DNA of 64,000 nucleotides from Catonia carolina (Eukaryota; Arthropoda; Insecta; Hemiptera; Achilidae). Positions 1 through 9,360 of this stretch are shown one piece after another (position 1 is the stretch's first letter; each line of letters starts with the position of its first letter). The position numbers and the translations under genes were made by a program. The notes under the pieces were generated by a model. That model ran no database searches and was not told the DNA's origin. It was given only the letters and a program-made list of their open reading frames with translations. The stretch lies in contig JAQMRL010000011.1 in the NCBI GenBank assembly GCA_035578175.1, positions 62,001 to 126,000 on the forward strand, written 5' to 3'.

Positions 1-285
1 AGCAGAATTGGAAAAGCGGAAGCGACAACAATACTTTCGCATGTTCGCATAGTAACGGACAGCCTACGGCTCGGTCGGAGGACTTGAAATGTTCGGTTCA
101 CTCTGAATAGCAGATACCACTTTTTGTACCCTGTTGGAGCAGAATTGGAATTTTATGAATGAATCGCCTTCTTTACTATATATATATACCTTTGTTAGGA
201 ATGAATCTTCCCTCCTTTACTACCATCACCTCGTTTTACGAATGAACCGCCTCCTGTACCGTCGCCGTCTTGTGTTGCGGGTGCG
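1..285. repeat. Spacer module B, truncated by window start
   Basis: This is the right-hand part of a B module, recognised by its match to the complete B modules further along (for example 2577-3104). It holds part of the internal 140-bp duplication, a short TA tract near 176-188, and the GAATGAAT-based tail leading into the first satellite array. Its TA tract is much shorter than in most other copies. No gene is seen. Confidence 0.85.
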
Positions 286-2576
286 CGCTCGGGCCTTGCA
301 CTGATCATGCCATACGAGAAAAAAAAAAAATTTTTTTTCTTTCCCTTTAGTCCGATCGCGCCGGGACCGCGCCAGTTAGATGCGCCGTTGTAAAATCGCA
401 AAAATGCAACTTAGCCAGGCCTTCTAGCTCCTTCCGTTCGGCCGCTACAAGCCTAAAACCGTTTTTTTTCCCGTATGAGATGATTGCTCCCGTATTAAAT
501 GTTCGGTAGCAGGCGGCCTCGCCCAGTAGGGCCTTCTTCGCCGGCCGGGCCCTGCTCATGCCATACGAGCTTTTCGTATGAGATGATCGCTCCCGTATGG
601 AATGTTCGGTAGCAGGCGGACTCGCCTCGGGCCGAGCGCTCGGGCCTTGCACTGATCATGCCATACGAGAAAAAAAAAAATTTTTTTTCTTTCCCTTTAG
701 TCCGATCGCGCCGGGACCGCGCCAGTTAGATGCGCCGTTGTAAAATCGCAAAAATGCAACTTAGCCAGGCCTTCTAGCTCCTTCCGTTCGGCCGCTACAA
801 GCCAAAAACCGTGTTTTTTTCCGTATGAGATGATTGCTCCCGTATGAAATGTTCGGTAGCAGGCGGACTCGCCTCGGGCCGAGCGCTCGGGCCTTGCACT
901 GATCATGCCATACGAGAAAAAAAAAAAATTTTTTTTCTTTCCCTTTAGTCCGATCGCGCCGGGACCGCGCCAGTTAGATGCGCCGTTGTAAAATCGCAAA
1001 AATGCAACTTAGCCAGGCCTTCTAGCTCCTTCCGTTCGGCCGCTACAAGCCAAAAACCGTTTTTTTTTCCGTATGAGATGATTGCTCCCGTATGAAATGT
1101 TCGGTAGCAGGCGGCCTCGCCTAGTAGGGCCTTCTTCGCCGGCCGGGCCCTGCTCATGCCATACGAGCTTTTCGTATGAGATGATCGCTCCCGTATGGAA
1201 TGTTCGGTAGCAGGCGGACTCGCCTCGGGCCGAGCGCTCGGGCCTTGCACTGATCATGCCATACGAGAAAAAAAAAAAATTTTTTTTCTTTCCCTTTAGT
1301 CCGATCGCGCCGGGACCGCGCCAGTTAGATGCGCCGTTGTAAAATCGCAAAAATGCAACTTAGCCAGGCCTTCTAGCTCCTTCCGTTCGGCCGCTACAAG
1401 CCAAAAACCGTTTTTTTTCCCGTATGAGATGATTGCTCCCGTATTAAATGTTCGGTAGCAGGCGGCCTCGCCCAGTAGGGCCTTCTTCGCCGGCCGGGCC
1501 CTGCTCATGCCATACGAGCTTTTCGTATGAGATGATCGCTCCCGTATGGAATGTTCGGTAGCAGGCGGACTCGCCTCGGGCCGAGCGCTCGGGCCTTGCA
1601 CTGATCATGCCATACGAGAAAAAAAAAAATTTTTTTTCTTTCCCTTTAGTCCGATCGCGCCGGGACCGCGCCAGTTAGATGCGCCGTTGTAAAATCGCAA
1701 AAATGCAACTTAGCCAGGCCTTCTAGCTCCTTCCGTTCGGCCGCTACAAGCCAAAAACCGTGTTTTTTTCCGTATGAGATGATTGCTCCCGTATGAAATG
1801 TTCGGTAGCAGGCGGAACTCGCCTCGGGCCGAGCGCTCGGGCCTTGCACTGATCATGCCATACGAGAAAAAAAAAAAATTTTTTTTCTTTCCCTTTAGTC
1901 CGATCGCGCCGGGACCGCGCCAGTTAGATGCGCCGTTGTAAAATCGCAAAAATGCAACTTAGCCAGGCCTTCTAGCTCCTTCCGTTCGGCCGCTACAAGC
2001 CAAAAACCGTTTTTTTCCGTATGGGATGATTGCTCCCGTATGAAATTTTCGGTAGCAGGCGGCCTCGCCTAGTAGGGCCTTCTTCGCCGGCCGGGCCCTG
2101 CTCATGCCATACGAGCTTTTCGTATGAGATGATCGCTCCCGTATGGAATGTTCGGTAGCAGGCGGACTCGCCTCGGGCCGAGCGCTCGGGCCTTGCACTG
2201 ATCATGCCATACGAGAAAAAAAAAAAATTTTTTTTCTTTCCCTTTAGTCCGATCGCGCCGGGACCGCGCCAGTTAGATGCGCCGTTGTAAAATCGCAAAA
2301 ATGCAACTTAGCCAGGCCTTCTAGCTCGTTCCGTTCGGCCGCTACAAGCCAAAAACCGTTTTTTTTCCCGTATGAGATGATTGCTCCCGTATGAAATGTT
2401 CGGTAGCAGGCGGCCTCGCCTAGTAGGGCCTTCTTCGCCGGCCGGGCCCTGCTCATGCCATACGAGCTTTTCGTATGAGATGATCGCTCCCGTATGGAAT
2501 GTTCGGTAGCAGGCGGACTCGCCTCGGGCCGAGCGCTCGGGCCTTGCACTGATCATGCCATACGAGAAAAAAAAAA
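286..2576. repeat. S350 satellite array A1 (about 6.5 monomers)
   Basis: Head-to-tail monomers of about 350 bp. Each has a roughly 145-bp segment (T-tract, pyrimidine run, then a GC-rich part) followed by two related subrepeats of about 100 bp. Both subrepeats begin with CGTATGAGATGAT and end with CATGCCATACGAG. Monomers join at an A-tract/T-tract of about 10-12 A and 8 T. Two monomers here (about 690-938 and 1641-1887) are only about 248 bp because one 100-bp subrepeat is missing. The array enters from B through GTGCGCGCTCGGG and leaves through an A-run directly before TACTTGCCACTCC. Confidence 0.95.
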
Positions 2577-2876
2577 TACTTGCCACTCCAATGCATATTT
2601 ATAGTCGGCGAGGGATGGTTGACAGCCTACGACGGCTCGGTCGGAGGACTGGAAATGTTCGGTTCACTCTGAATAGCAGATACCACTTTTTGTACCCCGT
2701 TGGAGCAGAATTGGAAAAGCGGAAGCGACAACAATACTTTCGCATGTTCGCATAGTAACGGACAGCCTACGGCTCGGTCGGAGGACTGGAAATGTTCGGT
2801 TCACTCTGAATAGCAGATACCACTTTTTGTACCCCGTTGGAGCAGAATTGGAATTTTATGAATGAATCGCCTTCTT

Positions 2877-2926
<50 letters not shown>

Positions 2927-3104
2927 TACGAATGAATCTTCCCTCCTTTACTACCATCACCTCGTTTTATGAATGAATCGCCTTCTTTACTACATATATA
3001 TATATATATATATACAATTTAATGAATGAATCTCCCCTCCTTTACAACTATCACCTCGTTTTACGAATGAACCGCCTCCTGTACCGTCGCCGTCTTGTGT
3101 TGCG
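2577..3104. repeat. Spacer module B, full form with two TA microsatellites
   Basis: B starts at TACTTGCCACTCC. It contains a tandem duplication of about 140 bp (copies begin near 2620 and 2760, sharing ACAGCCTAC and CACTTTTTGTACC). It then becomes a repeat built on GAATGAATC with TA microsatellites at about 2880-2919 and 2994-3014. Its tail, GAATGAACCGCC to GCGGGTGCGCGC, is shared with the tail that leads into S350 arrays; here it leads into module C instead. Confidence 0.9.
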
Positions 3105-3918
3105 GGTGCGCGCTTGTGTTACGGGTCGCTTTATTTAACCTTCGCTTGCCGACCGTGAACACGTACGGGAGCGGAAAGTATTGTTTTCGTGTCGACTTTT
3201 CGAAATCTCTTTTTTAGCTATTCTAGAAGAGTGGCCGGCACAAAAACTAGCCTATGTTGTTGAGAATTGAAAAAGAAAAGGAATGGTGGCGTTTCCAGCT
3301 CGATCGGACCAACCGTTACCGAGATATAGGCGAAGAACTGTTTCGCTAAAAGGAACGCTTGGAACATTGAGCATTTAAGCGATTTGACGAATATCTTGTG
3401 AACCAAGCGTCGTACAAAAAAACGACCGAAACAAAAGTTGTAGCTCTTTTGATTCTCTACAACTCGCTTATGTGACTTTTACTCCACGAGCCCTATTTAA
3501 GCCGAAATCTCGAAAAATATAGCTAAAATCGCTGTTTAAGCTTTTTCCGGGCTAGCTAGCTTGGTTTTGACCGGCCCGTCGTGGAGACAACGGCCGATTA
3601 ATGTATGTGAAAATTCATCGGAATCGCGAAAAGACGCTCCGTAACCGAGATATCGGCGAAAAACTGTCACGCACTAAGGAACGCTCGGTACATAAAATCG
3701 ATTACGCCAAACTGTAGGTCTTTCGATTGCCTACAAGTTTTGTTTCGTACACTTCTGTCTCGAAAGCATACCGAGGCCGAAATTTGAAAAAAACTTTTTC
3801 GACGGAACTATTTTAGAAGAGTGGCCGGCACAAAAACAGGCCTATGTTGTAGAGAATTAAAAACTAAAAAGAATGGTGGCGTTTCCAGCTCGATCGGACG
3901 GTTGGTTATCGAGAAAAA

Positions 3919-3986
<68 letters not shown>

Positions 3987-4132
3987 TTGACTTGGTGGAC
4001 TTGGAAACAACAGTGACCTTGAAAAAAACAAAATCGCCGATAACTTGTAAACTAACCGTCGTACAAAAAATATAACAACGGGGTAAAAAGTAAACTAAGC
4101 GTCGTGCGGGGGTGTGTGCGTGCGTGTCTGAG
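3105..4132. repeat. Spacer module C, copy 1, with CA microsatellite
   Basis: About 1 kb, repeated in all six composite copies. It shows internal ancient duplication: the block starting AGAAGAGTGGCCGGCAC occurs near 3225 and 3817, and 'ACCGAGATAT(A/C)GGCGAA' occurs near 3317 and 3644. Inverted pairs able to form hairpins include GTTGTAG/CTACAAC at 3437-3463. A CA microsatellite (about 62 bp, 3921-3982) sits near the right end. Near 3172-3209 there is an inverted copy of the module D core. Short open frames here are no better conserved than their surroundings, so I do not call genes. Confidence 0.85.
3921..3982. repeat. CA dinucleotide microsatellite
   Basis: Uninterrupted (CA)n inside module C. 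The same site in the other copies has about 31 bp (15993-16023), 44 bp (18080-18123), 42 bp (23141-23182), 44 bp (32861-32904) and 49 bp (36001-36049), so tract length varies between otherwise near-identical copies. Confidence 0.95.
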
Positions 4133-4578
4133 TTAGATTAGGTTAGGTTGGGTTCAGGGGGCCTAAAAACGTATAGTTGTGGTGAAAACTCGTTCTCGAA
4201 AAGTCGACGCGACAACAATACTTTCCACTCACGACCACGGAAAAGGCCGGCTACTACCCCCCTTGATTTTTTTGGGTTCAGGAGGTCTACAAACGTATAG
4301 ATCCGGTGAAAATTAGGTTTCGAAAAGTCGACGCGACAACAATACTTTCCACTCACGACCACGGAAAAGACTTTTTTGGGTTCAGGAGGCCTACAAACGT
4401 ATAGATCCGGTGAAAATTAGGTTTCGAAAAGTCGACGCGACAACAATACTTTCCACTCACGACCACGGAAAAGGCTTTTTTGGGTTCAGGAAGCCTACAA
4501 ACGTTCAAATCCGGTGAAAACTGGATTTAGAAAAGTCGGCACGACAACAATACTTTCCACTCCTAGTGTGTGTGTGTG
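4133..4578. repeat. Spacer module D, copy 1 (4 tandem units)
   Basis: Tandem units of 105-125 bp start near 4148, 4273, 4380 and 4487 at GTTCAGG(A/G)GG. Each carries AAAAGTCGACGCGACAAC followed by ATACTTTCCACTC. The left edge (4133-4158) is a degenerate run of TTAGG-like pentamers (TTAGA, TTAGG, TTAGG, TTGGG). The last unit ends in a short GT run before module E. No gene. Confidence 0.9.
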
Positions 4579-5020
4579 TTAGGTTAGGTCAGGTCAGGGT
4601 AGGTTAAAAGCACTTTGAGCTTTGTAAAAGACAAAACAATGACATTCGATATTTTGTCGGCACCGCTAGGTATCTGTCAAGTCGACACGACAACAATACT
4701 TGCCACTCCAATGCATATTTATAGTCGGCGAGGGATGGTTGACAGCCTACGACGGCTCGGTCGGAGGACTGGAAATGTTCGGTTCACTCTGAATAGCAGA
4801 TACCACTTTTTGTACCCCGTTGGAGCAGAATTGGAAAAGCGGAAGCGACAACAATACTTTCGCATGTTCGCATAGTAACGGACAGCCTACGGCTCGGTCG
4901 GAGGACTGGAAATGTTCGGTTCACTCTGAATAGCAGATACCACTTTTTGTACCCCGTTGGAGCAGAATTGGAATTTTATGAATGAATCGCCTTCTTTACT
5001 ATATATATATATATATATTT
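4579..5020. repeat. Module E and left half of an interrupted module B
   Basis: E opens with a second TTAGG-like run (4579-4605: TTAGG, TTAGG, TCAGG, TCAGGG, TAGG), then about 90 bp unique to E. From 4697 the sequence is module B, including both copies of its 140-bp duplication. B stops inside its TA microsatellite at about 5020, where the 7-kb insertion begins; B resumes at 12035. Confidence 0.85.
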
Positions 5021-5035
5021 ATATATGTACTACTA

Positions 5036-5440
5036 TCATTTTCGCGTCCATACATTGACAATTTCCTAACAACCTGGAGTCCGAGTGCAATTTGGCGTCC
5101 GTATACGGACGCCAAATTGTAATCCTTAATAAAAACTTAATAAAAATTTATTGTGACATGGTTTTCGGACGTAATTTTTTTAAACTAAAGTACATAGTTT
5201 GGGGCAACTATATTTATTTTTTGAGAATTTTATTGTTACTCAGAGAGACACAAAAAAATAAATAAATTTTGGTACCGGATGCGAAATGGCGGTGTTTTGA
5301 AACTATTTTATACACCGTACCTTGGAGAGTTTCTCACCAGAGTGCTCTCGCTACGCCCCTATGTAAAAATATACGTATATTATGTATATTCTTACAAGGA
5401 CGTCAGTTTCACATCTGCTATCAATTTCGCGTCCACCGGT
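5036..5440. repeat. Left subterminal cluster of GGACGCGAAATTG-like motifs
   Basis: Motif copies: inverted at 5036-5050 (ATTTTCGCGTCCA), palindromic at 5088-5119, direct at 5275-5292 (CCGGATGCGAAATGGCGG), inverted at 5420-5439 (CAATTTCGCGTCCACCGG). Related direct copies lie at the other end of the insertion (11786-12034). This pattern resembles subterminal repeats of a DNA transposon, but no transposase is recognisable. An untranslated AT-rich stretch (5120-5270) lies between. Confidence 0.5.
5088..5119. repeat. Perfect 32-bp palindrome
   Basis: CAATTTGGCGTCCG, then TATA, then CGGACGCCAAATTG: both 14-base arms are exact reverse complements and the centre is self-complementary. The arms match the GGACGC motif family found at both ends of the insertion. 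Confidence 0.95.
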
Positions 5441-5990
5441 TAAGAAAATAGACAAAACAAGTTATAAATAAATATTGTGTTGTGTTAAGAAAAAAAGTTT
5501 AAAAGAATAATAAAAACAAATTTTTATTAATCATCGAATTACAATTCTTTCAAAACTCACAATCTAATTTAGTAAACATTCAAATAAATATTATTCGGCA
5601 AATTATTTGATATAAATAATACAATTAAATTAAAAATAATTATATATTTTTTAATAGAATTAAAAAACTCTCTTTTCCGATAGACGATTTTTTGGGTTGA
5701 CAAACTATCCTGGAAGGAAACCGGTGCTGCGCATAGTAGTGTCAGGATTAAATTATTGTTATGGCTGGCAGGATATCTTTCTAAACGCATTGTATACACA
5801 ACGTATATTATACGCAATTTTGAAGAGTTGTTCTCCGCCGTGCTGTCGCCTTCCATACATGAGTCCATCGCACGCCGCTTTGGTTTCTTTTTTCAAATTA
5901 GGCATAAACCCACTATCAACGAATCCATGAACAAATCCTTTAGTAATTTGTTTACGTCGTTCGTTTAGTAACCAACGGGTTGGTCTAGTC
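5441..5990. other. AT-rich sequence with no recognised feature
   Basis: Very AT-rich to about 5690, then mixed sequence to 5990. Short open frames on both strands (60-99 codons) have no recognisable domain and overlap each other. I see no gene, RNA or repeat here. Confidence 0.6.
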
Positions 5991-5996
5991 TAGAAG

Positions 5997-6345
5997 AAAA
6001 GTCGTCGCCGCAAGTCAGCTGTTTAGCTGACTTTTCGACAGCTTTTCTGACAGCTGATTTTCGGAGATGGAGGTTCCTAGTTTAAATCCTAGTATATAGT
6101 ATAATTTTGGTTCTTTTATACGAATTTGAATACTAGACAGTGATTACCAATGTACTTTGATGGTTGGGGGTCAATTAACCATACTCTCTCAGGAATGGTC
6201 GGCCTGGGTATGTACGAGACTACAGCTCATTTAAACGTCATACATATCATTGGGTCATGGGGTTGCTTATTGTTCTCAATCGAACAAATTGCAACCTACA
6301 CGCATTAAGGATAAAACAAAACAAAAATTTGTTTAAGAATTTTTA
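5997..6345 (+). mobile_element. SINE-like element, copy 1 (diverged)
   Basis: Matches the copy at 9041-9360 over most of its length. Shared stretches include ACAGCTGATTTTCGGAGA, CTCTCTCAGGAATGGTC and GTCATGGGGTTGCTTATTG. Where the second copy has a good RNA polymerase III B-box-like GGTTCAAATCC, this copy has AGTTTAAATCC. The region near 6014-6031 is a small inverted repeat (GTCAGCT-GTTT-AGCTGAC). The core resembles tRNA-derived SINEs I associate with hemipteran insects; that is from memory and unverified. Confidence 0.6.
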
Positions 6346-6845
6346 ACATGTTATTTCACGCTTTTTTTAACATTACACCACCTGACAATTGTCAATCAAA
6401 TATTTCCTGATTACGCTTACGATGTGTAAAAAGAATGCGCATTTTGCTGTTTGCCCACTCTCACTGCAAAATGTTTCAAGTACACTTCCATAATGCTATT
6501 TCGTATCATGTAATATGTCGCCCCAATTACTAGGTTTAGCAGTTTTACAGTAAGTAAATAAAACATTAAAGAGAAAAAACGTTTTCTAAAATATAAAAAA
6601 TGAAAAATGGACTAGGAGTAGATTATTATTAGCCTTGTTTTTTGCTTAAAAACAATGCGATAAAAAATTAAACTAAGAAATTCGTGAAATAGCAAACTTT
6701 ACTAGACAGACCTGAACCAAGTAGGCATATTTTAATATTTATTCTGGGCCGATTTTCTTTCATTATAAAATTCTGGACAGAGATTACAGATTTCAGAAAA
6801 AAAATGTTAAGGGTAGAATAAAGTACACCCATTCAGTTTTTTCCC
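6346..6845. other. AT-rich sequence with no recognised feature
   Basis: About 500 bp of AT-rich sequence after the first SINE-like copy. I see no open frame of interest, no repeat shared with the rest of the window and no structured RNA signature. Confidence 0.6.
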
Positions 6846-6849
6846 TTTT

Positions 6850-7700
6850 TCTCTTACAACATCTGAACAAACGACATTTTTTTAAATGCCCGGAAAAAAC
6901 AAGGGCCATCGATTTAGACAAAAAAGTTTAAATATTAATGAGTGGGTGACCTAAAGTGAAGTTTGTACCATCCAGTTCACCTCGATTTTCTCGCGAGTAT
7001 GAGCTTAACAATCGTAATATTTATGGAACGTTCCGAAACAGCAGAACGACTCTCGATAGGGATAACGATAAAATTTAAATTGAATTTCTTAGAGTATCGC
7101 CACCATTCCTAAGTTTTTCACGATTTTTTCGCTGATTTCGGCAGACCAAACAAAACAATTTACAGAACAATCCAGAACAAATGACAGCTATCATTTAAAG
7201 TAAAAACCAAAAAGTATTGAATGCATGGGCTTATACTTGCCACTCCAAATTTTTCTTTGATTTTCTAGCATATTTGAACGGGAAAAACGAAATTTTCGCG
7301 AAATGATCCGGAACAAACGAAGGACTGTCAATCTATGTAAAAAACTTTAAAATATTGAGTCGAGGGGGATTAGAGTGACATTAGCACCACCCAGTTCTTC
7401 TCGATTTCTCGCTTACTTGAAAGGAACTAAAAAAATATTTTGCGAGACCATCCGAAACAAACGAAGGTCTGTCTCTGAAGTCCAAAAAAAATTTAAAAAG
7501 TTGAGCGGGGGGAGGCCAGTGTGAAGTTAGCCCCTCCCGGCGTTTTTTCACTTATTTGGACGGAACAAACAAAACATTTTCCGGAATAATCCGGTAGAAA
7601 CGTAGACCGATCAATTTTACAAGTTAATTTTTGAAATTTTTGTATGGGGGCCAACTTTACAGTCCTGGTTTGAACTTCTACAGGTTTAGCTAAGTAAAAC
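6850..7700. repeat. Degenerate tandem repeat, period about 140 bp
   Basis: A core of the form TCCGGAACAAACGAAGG-CTGTC recurs near 6860, 7028, 7168, 7305, 7450 and 7587, each followed by 'TTTAAAAA-TTGAG' and a purine-rich run before 'AGTGTGAAGTTAGC-CC'. Copies are strongly diverged, so this is an old array. The 69-codon minus-strand open frame at 7493-7702 falls inside it and is probably incidental. Confidence 0.65.
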
Positions 7701-7744
7701 AAGGAGTGGGGTGGTTTACAATTGCCTTCCTCGCCGAGTTGAAA

Positions 7745-7840
7745 AGCTTATCAATATGCCAGGCCGTCTAAAAAGCACCTATTTTCCACCCTGCAAATGA
7801 CACACCTCACGTTATTCACCACAGGGTCTGGCTGCATAAT
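7745..7840. repeat. Dispersed repeat shared with 10505-10580
   Basis: AGCACCTATTTTCCACCCTG and ATTCACCACAGGGT here correspond to AGCACATATTTTCCCCTCTG and ATTCACCACAGGGT in the second copy, which lies inside the pogo/Tigger-like element. This suggests a related but fragmentary element here. The rest (7841-8339) shows nothing I recognise. Confidence 0.5.
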
Positions 7841-8339
7841 GAAATTCATTGCGCTCAGAGGAGATATAACTCTGACAAGTATCTTTTACACTTGTACCTC
7901 TTCTGTTCTTAAATACTTCAGTCATATGTTTGGCTTACCATGTGATAAAAACAAAACTAAATTTTTTTTAGTCCTGAAACAAGCAAATCGAGTGCAAATA
8001 ATTTAACACTCCACCCTGCCTGTTATGTGCAACCCCTTACAGTACTATTATTTATTAAAGGCAGTTGCCTCTTACAATCAAAACATGCATTTTATTCGTC
8101 ACTTGGGCGAGTAAATTTAAATCGATAATTCAAAGGATACCCACATCGAGAAAATGTTTCCAAACGGTGAAAATATTTTCACAAAAGATAATAAATTGAT
8201 AAGAGAGTAGATTAGTCGATTTTTTTAAAGTAAATTCAGTACACTCGCAAATGTCCAACACGAGTCCTGAAAGTGTAGGTCAACAGAGACTGTAATTTCC
8301 CGATACTGAAGAAGCTTACTGAAATTAATTATTAGCAAA

Positions 8340-9035
8340 AACAAACCCCTGTTATTTATTTTTTGATTTTTGTAAAGCTTTTGACCGTGTCCCGTATGAT
8401 TTGCCCATAAAAAAATTGAGGTGTATGGTATTAGAGGGACATCAGAGGGTCGAATTGCCATCCAATCATTGCAAAGTTAAAACAAAATACACATAAAATT
8501 TTATACAAGTTAAAAGGGGAGTTCAACGAGTTAGAATTTTAAGACCCTTGCTATTTTTAATTTTTGTTAACGATCTCGCTGAATTTCTTGGCTCCTTCAA
8601 TGTTATATTATTTGCTGATGATACGATAATATCTTTCGAAGATGAAAACTCTGAACAAGGTTTAAAACTAAAGAAGCTTGAAGTAAGGTTATAGACTGGA
8701 TGCAATAAATAATCTAGTTCTCAACTCAGATAAAACTGTGGCCAAATGCTTCACTGGTCGTAAGGAAATAAGTAACCAAAGTAAGGATATCTCCATTAAT
8801 GACAATATATCAAAATCTTTTGTAACAGGTAAGTTACAAAATTTTTAGAATTAATATTAGGTAGCAAACTATCCTGGGACAGGTGTATTAAGGAACGTGT
8901 CTGCTATATAATCAAATCCTACTGCTACGCCCTAAAACGCTTAAAAATAAGGTACTTAGCGTACCAATACCTTTGAGTATTTATCATGTTTACAAATTCT
9001 GTTGGATTTGTTTTTAATTTAGTCACACTTAAACT
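8340..9035 (+). pseudogene. Decayed non-LTR retrotransposon (LINE) reverse transcriptase fragment
   Basis: On the plus strand, conceptual translation with frame changes shows landmarks of a LINE reverse transcriptase. FDFCKAFDRVPYDLPIKKL (about 8350-8412) matches the catalytic 'D-SKAFD' region. RPLLFLIFVNDLAEFLGSF (about 8540-8600) corresponds to the 'G-LGPLLF-IY-ND' block. VILFADDTII (about 8602-8631) is the FADD form of the catalytic YADD motif. Further on, LNSDKT and LSWDRCIKERV match the thumb-proximal 'LN-KT' and 'G--LSW---I' blocks. In-frame stops and frameshifts show it is dead. The endonuclease domain and the region upstream of the fingers are missing. The style suggests the Jockey/CR1-like group; the clade is not certain. 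Confidence 0.75.
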
Positions 9036-9040
9036 TATAA

Positions 9041-9360
9041 AGTCGTCACCAAATTAGGTGTTTAACAGCTGATTTTCGGAGACGAAGGTTCCTGGTTCAA
9101 ATCCTAGTAAAGGTAGTTACTTTTATACGGATTTGAATGCTAGACAGTGGTTACCGGTGTACTTTGATGGTTGGGGTTTTATTAACCATACTCTCTCAGG
9201 AATGGTCTGCCTGGGTCTGTACAAGACTACACCTCATTTACACGTCATACACATCATCCTCATCTCATTGGGTCATGGGGTTGCTTATTGTTCTAAATTG
9301 AACAGATTGCAACGTACACAAATTAGGAATAAAAATAAATGTATGTTTAAAAAATCAAAT
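9041..9360 (+). mobile_element. SINE-like element, copy 2
   Basis: Better preserved than copy 1. It contains GGTTCAAATCC (near 9090), a good match to the polymerase III B box. It is followed by a body including AGTGGTTACCGGTGTACTTT and a segment of ACAC/CATC repeats (CATACACATCATCCTCATC) missing from copy 1. A clear A box is not evident. The tail turns A-rich after about 9325. It lies directly downstream of the LINE fragment, but whether the LINE family mobilised it cannot be told. Confidence 0.6.

Noticed and set aside
3218..3406. A 62-codon minus-strand frame in module C, present in every copy
   Set aside because: No recognisable domain, no codon-position bias visible among copies, and it lies in a region made of internal duplications.
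4615..4875. An 86-codon frame across modules E and B, identical in protein in all six copies
   Set aside because: It starts at TTG rather than ATG, ends in the B duplication, and the flanking non-coding sequence is equally conserved. Identity reflects block homogenisation.
5569..5968. Three overlapping frames of 70-99 codons on both strands
   Set aside because: No domain, biased AT-rich composition and mutual overlap; treated as chance.
7233..7249. TATACTTGCCACTCCAA within the 7-kb block, matching the start of module B
   Set aside because: The match is about 15 bases and does not extend. Chance or a trace of gene conversion cannot be separated.
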